64,000 nucleotides of DNA from Cyanophora paradoxa (lineage: Eukaryota; Glaucocystophyceae; Cyanophorales; Cyanophoraceae). Position 1 is the first letter of the stretch; every line of letters begins with the position of its first letter. Location of the stretch: positions 1 through 64,000 of the forward strand of contig QPMI01000521.1 in NCBI GenBank assembly GCA_004431415.1, in the 5' to 3' direction. The notes beneath the pieces are model-generated. The model saw only the letters and a program-made list of their open reading frames with translations. It did no database searches and was not told where the DNA came from. A program made the translations under genes and the position numbers. Below are positions 53,890 through 62,183 of the stretch, in pieces.

Positions 53890-54174
53890 ATGGAAGCAGA
53901 CAAGCAGCGTTGCTGCGCCGCAGGAACAATTCGATTTGGGAAGTACCGCGGTGAAACTCATCTTAAAGTAGTGTTTAGCGACCCAAAATATGCGGAATGG
54001 TTGTTATCTTGGCCGCATCTTCGTGAGTACGACAAACGTGAATTGCAGCGTGCTTTTGAAATTTGTCAATCAAATGATCTGGCAACAGTAAACGGTATGC
54101 TTGACTTTGCAGAGCGAGAGAGGAAACCAACTGTAGAGGATCTTCCGGATTTGCCCGATTTTGATTTGCCTTAA
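53890..54174 (+). CDS. DUF3820-like small protein
   Basis: 94 residues from ATG 53890 (MEADKQRCCAAGTIRFGKYR); an upstream in-frame start at 53743 would add 49 residues of doubtful sequence and overlap the AT-hook gene. IRFGKYRGETHLKVVFSDPKYAEWL matches, with a P-loop-free helical pattern, the FGK(Y/H)(K/R)GK...DP.Y..WL signature of the DUF3820 family, often fused to exonucleases in phages. A role in nucleic-acid processing is a guess. An acidic tail ends the protein. Confidence 0.6.
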   Translation: MEADKQRCCAAGTIRFGKYRGETHLKVVFSDPKYAEWLLSWPHLREYDKRELQRAFEICQSNDLATVNGMLDFAERERKPTVEDLPDLPDFDLP

Positions 54175-54203
54175 AGAGATCTCAATCTCAGATTGTAAAG
54201 AAG

Positions 54204-54779
54204 ATGGAGGTCACAATTCCAGAGGTTCCTGAAGATGTGGCTTTGATACCAATTACTGGACGTAGGAATGGCAGAAACGGAATTGTTGTCGCTTATGCAC
54301 TAGTTAGTCAGGATGATGCTCAACGTGTTCTTGGATTCCGCTGGAGTTTACATAATTCTGGATATGCTCGAACCATTATCAATCATAAGTGTGTGTTCTT
54401 GCATAACTTCATCAGCGGTGAGTTAGAGAACGGATTGACTGTCGATCATATAAATCTGAACAAGCTTGATAACCGCCGCGAGAATCTGCGTTTAGCAACA
54501 CAGCGGCAGCAGAATTTGAATCGTGGCCAGCAGCGCAATAACACATCAGGATTCATAGGTGTTACTTTCCATCAGCGAGATGGTAAATGGCAGGCGGAAT
54601 ATCGGATAAATGGTCGCAAAAAGCACATCGGATACTTTTCCACTGCTGAAGCTGCAGCAAGAGCCCGTGATGCTTACGTTCTAGAACATACTTCAGATGC
54701 AGATAAGCCGTTCTTGCGTCTGAATTTCACAGACGAATCCTTCTCCCACCCATCGCATTCTTCATCTGTGAGCTCGTAG
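54204..54779 (+). CDS. HNH-AP2 homing-type endonuclease 1
   Basis: 191 residues. The HNH part has LTVDHINLNKLDNRRENLR with the DH and N metal/catalytic residues. The AP2 DNA-binding part follows (SGFIGVTFHQRDGKWQAEY, then GRKKHIGYFSTAEAAARARD). Such proteins cut at long target sites and spread their own genes by repair. It is similar along its length to endonuclease 2 at 61557-62075. Its last 14 or so codons run past the usual end (LRLNF) into sequence antisense to the neighbouring coiled-coil gene, with a 53-base tail-to-tail overlap, suggesting insertion at this gene's end. Confidence 0.85.
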   Translation: MEVTIPEVPEDVALIPITGRRNGRNGIVVAYALVSQDDAQRVLGFRWSLHNSGYARTIINHKCVFLHNFISGELENGLTVDHINLNKLDNRRENLRLATQRQQNLNRGQQRNNTSGFIGVTFHQRDGKWQAEYRINGRKKHIGYFSTAEAAARARDAYVLEHTSDADKPFLRLNFTDESFSHPSHSSSVSS

Positions 54780-55364
54780 AATTTGGCTCTGAGACGTAAG
54801 GAGATGCAGTTTTAACCTCGGCAGAGTCAAGCGATTGCTCGGCTTTAGCTTTTTCGTTTTTCAGATAGCGTAAATCTGGTACATCCATAGGTCTGTGCTT
54901 AAACATTTCGCTTCGCAACATCTCGCGGATCTTAGCTCTTTCTTGCTTGTCTTTTACATACGATTCGATATTAGCCGACCTCGCTTCTAAATCTCGCAAT
55001 TTAGCCGCTAACTCGTCAAATTGTGACTTTGACACCGTTGCTGTCTTGATTTTAGGCCCTGAATACCGCGCTTCAGACGCCATCGCTTGTAAAATTCTAG
55101 CAGCATCATCATCGATATCAGACTGCATTTCGTTTACAATTTTGACCTGGCTCTGTCGGTCGTCAATCGCACTGGCATTAGCAGCAGCAGAGGCGATCGT
55201 TTTAGCAACGGGTGCATTAAGGCGGGGTCACTAGCTAATTCACCGCTAGGTTCAGCAACAGCTGCGCCCTCAGTTGAGCCGCTTTCAATCAGTGGAGTGT
55301 TCGGCTCAGATATATTAACCTTGCGACGTTCCCGATAGCCCTTCTTAGGAATCCCGCGACTCAT
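54727..55364 (-). CDS. Coiled-coil virion-associated protein of element 2, one frameshift
   Basis: Counterpart of 4720-5454. The start MSRGIPKKGYRERRKVNISE at 55364 lies nine bases after the ATPase stop. A one-base shift near 55220 (before the NAPVAKTIASAAANASAIDD frame) splits it. The downstream frame has QFDELAAKLRDLEARSANIE and KQERAKIREMLRSEMF, then ends RRIRL. A structural or scaffolding role is inferred only from conserved linkage to ATPase and capsid genes. Confidence 0.7.
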
Positions 55365-55373
55365 CTTATTTTC

Positions 55374-56114
55374 TTAAGATAAGATTTTAAAACGCCTCTT
55401 TTTAGAAACAACAGGCGATTCTTTCTTAGGCTCTTCTTCATTCTTAAGCCATTTTGTAAAACGAAAACTCTTATCTTCAACAGCTTTATCAACGTACCAG
55501 GCCGTATCGTACTTGGTCCCATCAAGGACTAGGCACTGATAATCGTGCGCCCAGGTTTCAAATAAAGCTATAAATTCTTCTTTTGGGAGATGGCTAAATT
55601 CTCTATAAATGGCCTCCAGCTCCGTGTGATTAGAGTAACTGAAGAAAAAACAATAGTCGGAGTTCGATCTTATAGATTGACTCAAAGCTGTTAGTTTTTG
55701 CGTCATTAGAATTGTACTTATATTAAAATGGCGACCCTGCGTAAAAAGTCGATTAACGGTCTTGCTATTTCGCAGATCAACAGTTTCAGAGGCAGCAACG
55801 AGATCATCCAATACAAGCAATATCTGCGGCGCTTTCTTTTTGTTTTCAATCAAATTTCGCTGTGAATCAATGATTTCTGCAACGATAGATGGCTGAAAAT
55901 CGTCATAAAGCTCATTCGGTATTGCAGAATACTCGCCGTTGAATTTGGTGGCGGTAAACACAACGACTCGGTTGATCTTTGGATACAGCAGTCGAAGCAG
56001 ATGCTTTGTGCAATAGAAGGATTTGCCGCTATTAGACTTTGAAATAAACAGGGCTTTGAATGGGACCCTCATATCGCTAGGCTGGAACTTTGCGAGCTCT
56101 TGAGACTCATCCAT
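55374..56114 (-). CDS. Genome-packaging ATPase of element 2
   Basis: 246 residues from the ATG at 56114 (MDESQELAKFQPSDMRVPF). Walker A SKSNSGKS at 25-32, Walker B ILLVLDDLV near 100, and GRHFNISTILMTQ as sensor-like segment. Intact homologue of element 1's 3909-4691, with a similar basic tail (SKKRRFKILS). Drives DNA into the capsid. Confidence 0.92.
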   Translation of the reverse strand: MDESQELAKFQPSDMRVPFKALFISKSNSGKSFYCTKHLLRLLYPKINRVVVFTATKFNGEYSAIPNELYDDFQPSIVAEIIDSQRNLIENKKKAPQILLVLDDLVAASETVDLRNSKTVNRLFTQGRHFNISTILMTQKLTALSQSIRSNSDYCFFFSYSNHTELEAIYREFSHLPKEEFIALFETWAHDYQCLVLDGTKYDTAWYVDKAVEDKSFRFTKWLKNEEEPKKESPVVSKKRRFKILS

Positions 56115-56192
56115 CAAAAAATTAACTATTGATATTCGCAGGCAAACACAACCGCGACCGCAGGCGAGTCAGCTTGTCTGGCGACACTGTGA

Positions 56193-57580
56193 CTAGAGAT
56201 TAACTTTCCGCAGTCCCGCAGCATCAACAATTAGGACAGTGTGAAGGAGAGCGCGAATTTGGACGTAAATCTTGTTGTTAGCATCATACGCAGCAGGGTT
56301 CATGATATTCAGGAAGCAGCTGCTGGAGTTCGTCAGATCTACGAAACCAGTTTGAGCAGCATTTCGAATCGATTTATCCCCACTAATGCAAAATGGCAAT
56401 CCAGTCAGAACATACCGATTAAGGGGTGCGTCGAGATTGGAGCACTTGAAGACATCAGCGATGAGTTCAGCACCTTGCAATAGAGGAACAGGCTCATTTG
56501 AATAAAGCCGCTGTCCATTCAATTCGCAGGAAATAGTAATATCGCGAGCATTAGCCTCGGTTTTGAGGACACTGTGTTTTCCATCAGTTTGGTTCATGTT
56601 TGGCTGCTTGCGAATGCTAACGAATAGGCCGTAACAAAGTCCACTGATTTGAGACAGATTAATTCGGGTGGGCGCACCAGCACCAGCATAAGTAATTGAA
56701 TCAGCATCAACCCAGCCGACATCGGTAGCGGGAATTGCGATTCCAGACGTTTTGACTTTCTCAATCACCTGGGCAAAAGTGGCCTCATCAACGTTGATGC
56801 AATGAGCAATAATCTTTGGATTCGAAAGCTCCGGATTGGCAGGGGTGACACTGAGAACATTGGGAGTTATATTCTGGCCGATGTTTGCAGGGGATGCAGC
56901 AGCAGCTCCCACGCTCCCAAGTCCATCTTCTTTAGAAGCATCACCGCCTATGGCATATTCTGTTACAAACCTACCACCATAGCTGGTTTCGACGAAGCCC
57001 TGGGCACGATCACGGAACCAAACCTCGACGGAAACCTCGCCAGATAGAGCACCAATCGGAAGCACAGAACCCTCCCAGGGACAGGGGATTTTTACACTGA
57101 AAATACCTCCAGTGCGATTGCTCCCCTGAGGTGGTGTTCCATGGAGCCAGCCACCGGATCGGTACTTCTTTTTAAGCTGAGCATCATCATTGTAAATCAG
57201 TGCGCTGTGAACAAGCCAGTCCTCGGGACAATGTAGCTGTAGGAAGCATATTTGATTTCGATTCGCTTTACGAGAGCACCAACCGATCGCAAATAACCAG
57301 TGCGAACCAGGTCAGTGTCACCAGTAAATGCTGTCAGCTCGGGAAGGGTAAACTGGAGTTCGAGTCCCTGAAGGAAATTGTATCGGGGCAGGAAATAAGT
57401 AACCCTCTTTCCGAAGCAGTCTCCATAGTCATTGCTTGGGTTGACAACAACACGAACAGGCTTGGTTTGGCTCGTTAGACCTAACATAAGCTCGTTGTTC
57501 ATGAAGAAGTCCTTCGCTTCCTGAGGTGTGGTGAGGAGCTCTTTGAGGCCGAGCCGCTGCAAATTCTGAGTAACATCCAT
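56193..57580 (-). CDS. Major capsid protein of element 2, one frameshift
   Basis: Start MDVTQNLQRLGLKELL at 57580, with TTATATAC just before it. About 460 residues are expected. A single shift near 57225, where a C run appears one base short, separates the N-terminal 120 residues from the rest. Downstream strings GFVETSYGGRF, RINLSQISGLCYGLF, GAELIADVFKCSN and LTGLPFC match element 1. The gene ends at 56193, 78 bases before the ATPase start. Forms the icosahedral shell (inferred from family resemblance and context). Confidence 0.82.
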
Positions 57581-57631
57581 CGAAGTATATAATTGCAGTG
57601 AAAGAAAATAATTCTGCCGCTTCACCAAGAC

Positions 57632-58588
57632 TCAGTTTGACGAATTGATCCAAGGATATGTCTTTGACCTTTTCTGGAGCTGAAGTTTTGCAAGTTCGTA
57701 GACAACATCACCATTGGGTTCGTCAGGACCATAACGAATTTCGAGAATAAATGACACAGGAGCTCCATTTAAATCAGCGATTCGCTGCATAAAATCGTAT
57801 ATCTCAATAGTCACAGAGTAGAGGTCCAGCTTTGAATAAACATACTTATACAAAGGAGTTGCTTCAGTTGAATCGTAGTAGGCTGTCTCACCAGGACGGA
57901 GGGCGCTTGGAATGCTGAGCTTTGAGAAGAAGCCAGGAATTGAAGTATTTGGCATACTGACAAGGTCACCAATTTCAGGAATGCGAAGTAGCACATGATC
58001 ATCGGGAGTGACATCGGGTTCATAAGCGCCCTCTATATATTGAATATCGACAGTTAAATCCTTAGACCGAATCGGTAGAATTGATCGCAAGCCTAGCAGC
58101 TTTGCAGTTCGCTGAGCCCTTGCAACGGCCTGGTAGTTTCTGACTTCCCGCCCACCCTGGTTCGTTGGCAACATCAGAGCAATAAAGAACTCGAAGTTAG
58201 CTGTGAACCCTATTAATTTAACCGCTGAATTATACGTGCACGTGAGACCAGTCCCCGTCAACCTTTGGTTTATATTTGTCACAAGCGAGGTGACGTCGTA
58301 ATTTCCAGGTGGAATTGCAATGTTATTCCACGCTCCAAAACCTGGCTGAGGTGGGTCGGGTCCCTCATTTGCAGGATCATATTTGCACCAATATATATAG
58401 GTGTCAAACACTAAATCCTCTGCTGGATCGAGTGCATCAACTGTGCTCATTGTGTTGGGGATCTCAGCAGATACCAGGCGCACGGCTTTTACATCCTGAT
58501 AAACTTTAGGCAGTCTTACTTTAAATTTTGAGGTGGATGTCAGCTCATCCGCTTGGTGGCTTGCAATGCAGACGTAGTCCGTCGGCAT
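57632..58588 (-). CDS. Minor capsid protein B (penton-like) of element 2, intact
   Basis: 318 residues from the second in-frame ATG (MPTDYVCIASHQADEL), chosen because it matches element 1 and leaves a compact divergent promoter. VRLVSAEIPNTMSTVDAL and IPPGNYDVTSLVTNINQRL are typical of single jelly-roll vertex/minor capsid proteins: a strand, IPN, then a GxY/NINxxL helix. It is the unbroken reference copy for the frameshifted gene at 1428-2444. Confidence 0.7.
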   Translation of the reverse strand: MPTDYVCIASHQADELTSTSKFKVRLPKVYQDVKAVRLVSAEIPNTMSTVDALDPAEDLVFDTYIYWCKYDPANEGPDPPQPGFGAWNNIAIPPGNYDVTSLVTNINQRLTGTGLTCTYNSAVKLIGFTANFEFFIALMLPTNQGGREVRNYQAVARAQRTAKLLGLRSILPIRSKDLTVDIQYIEGAYEPDVTPDDHVLLRIPEIGDLVSMPNTSIPGFFSKLSIPSALRPGETAYYDSTEATPLYKYVYSKLDLYSVTIEIYDFMQRIADLNGAPVSFILEIRYGPDEPNGDVVYELAKLQLQKRSKTYPWINSSN

Positions 58589-58615
58589 CTTTTTTATATC
58601 AGTTAGAGAATAAAA
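58589..58615. promoter_or_regulatory. Shared divergent promoter of minor capsid genes, element 2
   Basis: A 27-base gap between divergent start codons with TTTTTTATATC and AGAATAAAA. Same position and length class as 1400-1427 in element 1, although the sequences are not identical. Confidence 0.5.
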
Positions 58616-59571
58616 ATGGTCGAAGACAAGCATCGACGCTGCGCCAGGCTCAGCTTTGACAGTAGAGACAGAAGGCCAATCGATTCAGAGGCAAACTTTG
58701 TGCTAGAAATAAATGAACCTATAATCAATCCAGTTGCTGTTCGACTTACCCAGTGTGAGTTCGCAAATAGCCTTTACACGAGCATTAAAGATGAGTATCT
58801 TTCGATCACCTTCCCAACATTTGGACGGAAAATCTGGCAGTTTTTGAGCCTGGTATAATTACTACTGCAAATATGGGCGAAACAGATCTTTACAACTTTG
58901 GCCTATCGTTTAAGTTTGAACTGGGGGGAATCGTAATAGCATATTTCAAATTGTTTCGGGACCCAGAGACACTGAAGATGTCTGCCTATTGCAACCGTTC
59001 CTGCACAGTGACCTGCCAGTTCAAAGCTCTATCGAATCTGCTAGGGCTGAACCGAAATGAGCCCCTCCAGCTGTCTCCTATCGTGATTGAAGGAGGGCAA
59101 AGATCAGTAACTGCAGCTGAGCGATATCTCGAGGTTGCTGGCATTCCAGTAACACCTTCACACCCTGAATATGGCGTGGATTTCACCGAAAGAATGCGGA
59201 GTGAGCCACTTGGTTATGCTGTCGAATTTCCAAAGATAATTGACATGAACAGCGACCAGTATCTCTTCCTAGTCTGTGAAGAGCTTCGACCATTTGCTTC
59301 AAAGCTTCGCCGTGGGGCCAAAACAATGTGCAACTACGGGCTTGCTCGAATTCAAATGAGTCAGGACGTTGGCAAATTCGTTTATATAAATCAGGATCAT
59401 CAAGGCGAATGGATCCCCATCGAAGAGCGTCTTGTGCTGACTTCCTTGCGACTGCGCATTGTAGACAGAGATGGTGATGATGTATTACTGAATGGATTGC
59501 CATGGTCTGGTGAACTGCAGTTCATTACTAGGGAAAGCCGAAGGCAAGAAGCCACTTGTGCTTCGCACTGA
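58616..59571 (+). CDS. Minor capsid protein A (penton-like) of element 2, one frameshift
   Basis: MVEDKHRRCARLSFDSRDRR starts the protein. TQCEFANSLYTSIKDEYLSI corresponds to the AEIPNSIYNS segment of element 1. A shift between 58838 and 58846 separates the first 75 residues from the rest, which continues VFEPGIITTANMGETDLYNF to the stop at 59571. MNSDQYLFLVCEELRPFAS and MSQDVGKFVYINQDH match element 1. Probable vertex or minor capsid component. Confidence 0.65.
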
Positions 59572-59620
59572 TTTGAAAAGTTGCAGACAAGCCTTCATCC
59601 CGTTTTATTTCTTGGCACAA

Positions 59621-59630
59621 TATATAAAAA
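59621..59630 (+). promoter_or_regulatory. TATA-like box directly before the 59632 gene
   Basis: TATATAAAAA ends one base before the ATG at 59632. It decides this start over an upstream in-frame TTG and shows how short leaders are in these elements. Confidence 0.5.
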
Positions 59631-59631
59631 A

Positions 59632-59964
59632 ATGTCGCAGTTGATGCCTTTAGCTCAGATTGAAAAGTACTTGCCGTTGATGCGGGACAAAAAAGTATCA
59701 CTTGTTGCGATTGGAGATAAGCCAAGCACACAAACAAACCTAGGTTTTCTGCAAGCTTACCGCCGATTCGGTCCTGACGGAATCAAAAAGGAGCTCGCAA
59801 CCAAAAACACAACTTGGTATCAGCGAAGAGAGAATTACATAAAGAGGCGACTGGGAGGGCGTAATGGAGCACCATTTTGGGAGAAAGATAAATCTGGCAG
59901 AACTATTCCAACACGTCTTGGACTCTCTCTGATTTCCTGGGCATTCATGCCGCCGCCTAATTAA
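59632..59964 (+). CDS. Small basic protein with W-R...PTRLGLSLISWA pattern (DUF5824-like?)
   Basis: 110 residues: MSQLMPLAQIEKYLPLMRDK, then GFLQAYRRFGPDGIKKE, TTWYQRRENYIKRRLGG and a C-terminal TIPTRLGLSLISWAFMPPP. The aromatic/basic core followed by TR-LxLxxWA recalls a small family seen in phages and giant viruses (DUF5824-like), of unknown function. It lies between minor capsid A and the patatin gene and converges with the latter (stops overlap by eight bases). I found no counterpart in element 1. Confidence 0.5.
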   Translation: MSQLMPLAQIEKYLPLMRDKKVSLVAIGDKPSTQTNLGFLQAYRRFGPDGIKKELATKNTTWYQRRENYIKRRLGGRNGAPFWEKDKSGRTIPTRLGLSLISWAFMPPPN

Positions 59965-61441
59965 TGTAACGTCCCCGGAAATCAAGCCGGAATGCATTCA
60001 CATTTATAAATTCGTTTGTTATAATTTGCACATAGTTATATACCTGTGGGGTGATCAAGTGCGAGTCACTATGCATTAGATCGAAGCCTGTCATAGATGG
60101 GTTTGCAGCAAGCACATTTGCTAGGACCGTGTTTTCAAATAGTGCCCCGTCTCGTAAATATCCTAAATTGGTCAGAATGCTGAAATTAAATAGAACTCCG
60201 GCGGCAAAGGCTGGCCCATACATAATTATTTGATGTAGCTCAAAAGGCTTTGGAAACTCGACTTTAATCCAGGGATTAGGTAAAGTGCCCCCTTGGAACC
60301 CTGTTGAGTTAGGTCGAACGTGAGAAGGTGGGTGCAATTCCTCAAAGTCGTTGCTTGTGATGTTTGCATCTGGAATTATAAACCAGTTGACATCAAATGG
60401 CGGCTCAACTGTTAAGGTAGACGATATGATAAGTCTCTCATCGTTCAGTATGTCGTAGTTCGCCAGTAGAAAGCTACAGAGTGCATTTATTTTGTTACTG
60501 ATTTCGGTTTGTTTCAGCCATAAATCAGTTGTGGAAATCAAATAAGAAATATTCGAAGGCGAGGCATCATCAAGCTTGCTCATGACTGCAGCTGGCAGCG
60601 GAACACTTAAACGCCAGTATCTAGTTAGATTCCTATCTGCATCAACTGGAAGCAGTTCCTGCATTTGAAAGTGCGATTCCAGCTCGCTACCAGCCATTAG
60701 CATAGAAATGATTGGGCTGCCTGAGAGGGATAGAATCCAGCCCAGAGCGCCCCAGCCTGACGTCTCCGCATTTGAAAAGCCTGCAGTCAATTGCTCACTG
60801 GCTTGGACCTCGCCACAGCTAATGCTCACAAGAACAATTGGATCCTCTGCATCATAAATTTTGCTGGCGTGGCTCAGTGCAGCAACTGAGGGATTATTCA
60901 AACAGGCAATGGCCCCGTCAACAAGGTTTTTGTCCCCTAGAACCTTCGGTGGAAAGAATGTAGGCGCTGCAGAAGATGCTCTCACTGCATCACGAATCAG
61001 CGTGCTTGAGTACGGCCCATCCTTTGTAAAGACTACGGGCTGCATCCGAACTGTATCAAACGCTGTAATTAATATGTCTTTTGTCGATTCTGCAATTGTG
61101 TAGTCCAGGGCAACGTCTGTGAGCACCGACTCTAGAGGGTTTGCATCATAACGGCTGCCTGAGAGCAAGCTTGTCAGTGATCTTGGATTTGCAAATATTG
61201 TTGGCAGGTTCGTTTGATATAGACTCAAGATATCACCTGCAGAATATCGGTAAGCGAGAACAGAGCCTGGAGTTGATGGGATAGCCAAACCGGCCGCTAT
61301 TATTGCCCCTGTCGAGGTGCCTGCAAAGAAATCAAACAGCTGTGGAATTGCTTTCCCAGTAAGCGCCTCGATCCGTTGCAGAATTCTGGCAATAATTATA
61401 CCACGAGCACCTCCACCTGATAACGAGAGAATGACCTTCAT
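59957..61441 (-). CDS. Patatin-like phospholipase with discoidin-like C-terminal domain, intact
   Basis: 494 residues from MKVILSLSGGGARG (the longer frame has 30 extra residues that overlap the promoter and the fibre remnant). Oxyanion loop GGGARG 9-14, nucleophile Ser43 in GTSTG 41-45, and LVDGAIACLNNP (about 174) with the catalytic Asp. The C-terminal 130 residues contain NPWIKVEFPKPFELHQIIMY and AFRLDFRGRYI, resembling a diverged F5/8-type domain as in element 1. An unbroken frame in this element argues for a maintained function. The enzyme would hydrolyse phospholipid acyl chains; use during entry or membrane remodelling is inferred. Confidence 0.85.
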   Translation of the reverse strand: MKVILSLSGGGARGIIIARILQRIEALTGKAIPQLFDFFAGTSTGAIIAAGLAIPSTPGSVLAYRYSAGDILSLYQTNLPTIFANPRSLTSLLSGSRYDANPLESVLTDVALDYTIAESTKDILITAFDTVRMQPVVFTKDGPYSSTLIRDAVRASSAAPTFFPPKVLGDKNLVDGAIACLNNPSVAALSHASKIYDAEDPIVLVSISCGEVQASEQLTAGFSNAETSGWGALGWILSLSGSPIISMLMAGSELESHFQMQELLPVDADRNLTRYWRLSVPLPAAVMSKLDDASPSNISYLISTTDLWLKQTEISNKINALCSFLLANYDILNDERLIISSTLTVEPPFDVNWFIIPDANITSNDFEELHPPSHVRPNSTGFQGGTLPNPWIKVEFPKPFELHQIIMYGPAFAAGVLFNFSILTNLGYLRDGALFENTVLANVLAANPSMTGFDLMHSDSHLITPQVYNYVQIITNEFINVNAFRLDFRGRYIN

Positions 61442-61465
61442 TTTTAAAAGGGGGCTTATATAAAA
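61442..61465. promoter_or_regulatory. Divergent promoter of patatin and (former) fibre gene
   Basis: The 24-base gap TTTTAAAAGGGGGCTTATATAAAA holds a clear TATATAAAA next to the fibre-remnant ATG and its reverse TTTTATATAAG towards patatin. The equivalent of 17062-17110. It now drives only a fibre fragment on the right. Confidence 0.5.
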
Positions 61466-61615
61466 ATGTCCTATATCTTGAAGAAGCCAGTGCCACTTCG
61501 TAAAGCTCCAGATCTCGTGGATGATCGACATATAAATATCCGTGTATTCGGGAGTACTACTGCTGGAAATTCAGCTGCAGGAATTGCTTATCAGCCTCTA
61601 AAGTGTGCACAATAG
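61466..61615 (+). pseudogene. Remnant 5' end of the fibre gene
   Basis: ATG at 61466 reads MSYILKKPVPLRKAP and then INIRVFGS before diverging and stopping at TAG 61613-61615. The intact fibre gene 718 bases downstream begins MSYLLRKPVPLRRPP and has INIRVFGS at the same spacing. Homology ends close to 61556, where the opposing HNH-AP2 gene begins. The two 5' ends have diverged, so this is not a simple recent tandem duplication. Confidence 0.8.
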
Positions 61616-62075
61616 CAAATGCATCACGAGCACGAGCAGCAGCCTCGGCTGTGTGGAAATAACCTATGTGCTTCTTTTTACCATCTACATTAAAATAAGC
61701 TCGCCATTTACTACTTGATCTATCAAAGTTGACTCCAATAAATCCTGATGAATTGTTAGATTGGCGGTATCGATTCAAAATTTGCTGGCGCCTAGATGCA
61801 ACTCGCAAATTTTCACGTCGATTGTCGAGGGGATTATGGTTGATGTGATCGACAGATAGGCCTTCTTCGATATTTGGAAAGAGAAACACTTGAAGTTTAA
61901 TTGTTGTATACTTCCCGTTTACTTTTATGTTAGCCTGAGCATAGCCATTATTATCCAAGTGCCATTTCTTCTGAAGAACTCGTTCGGTATCTTCGTGAGA
62001 CACAAGGGTATATGCACGAATGTTTCCTCGACGATCACGGAGTGGAACCGCCATTGCACCAACAGGAATGTCCAT
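61557..62075 (-). CDS. HNH-AP2 homing-type endonuclease 2
   Basis: 172 residues. HNH part LSVDHINHNPLDNRRENLR; AP2 part SGFIGVNFDRSSSKWRAYF and GKKKHIGYFHTAEAAARARD. Similar over its length to endonuclease 1. It lies between a fibre 5' remnant and the intact fibre gene, and its 3' end overlaps the remnant antisense. Position and family suggest it entered the fibre locus as a mobile gene. Confidence 0.87.
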   Translation of the reverse strand: MDIPVGAMAVPLRDRRGNIRAYTLVSHEDTERVLQKKWHLDNNGYAQANIKVNGKYTTIKLQVFLFPNIEEGLSVDHINHNPLDNRRENLRVASRRQQILNRYRQSNNSSGFIGVNFDRSSSKWRAYFNVDGKKKHIGYFHTAEAAARARDAFAIVHTLEADKQFLQLNFQQ

Positions 62076-62183
62076 TTCGATTCCAGCTTACTTAAGCTTG
62101 GCTTCTTTACAGTTAGAACCCGACATCTCTTTATAGCATATCAAAGTCTTGATCTGCATTCTTTTATCGAACCATCTACTATC

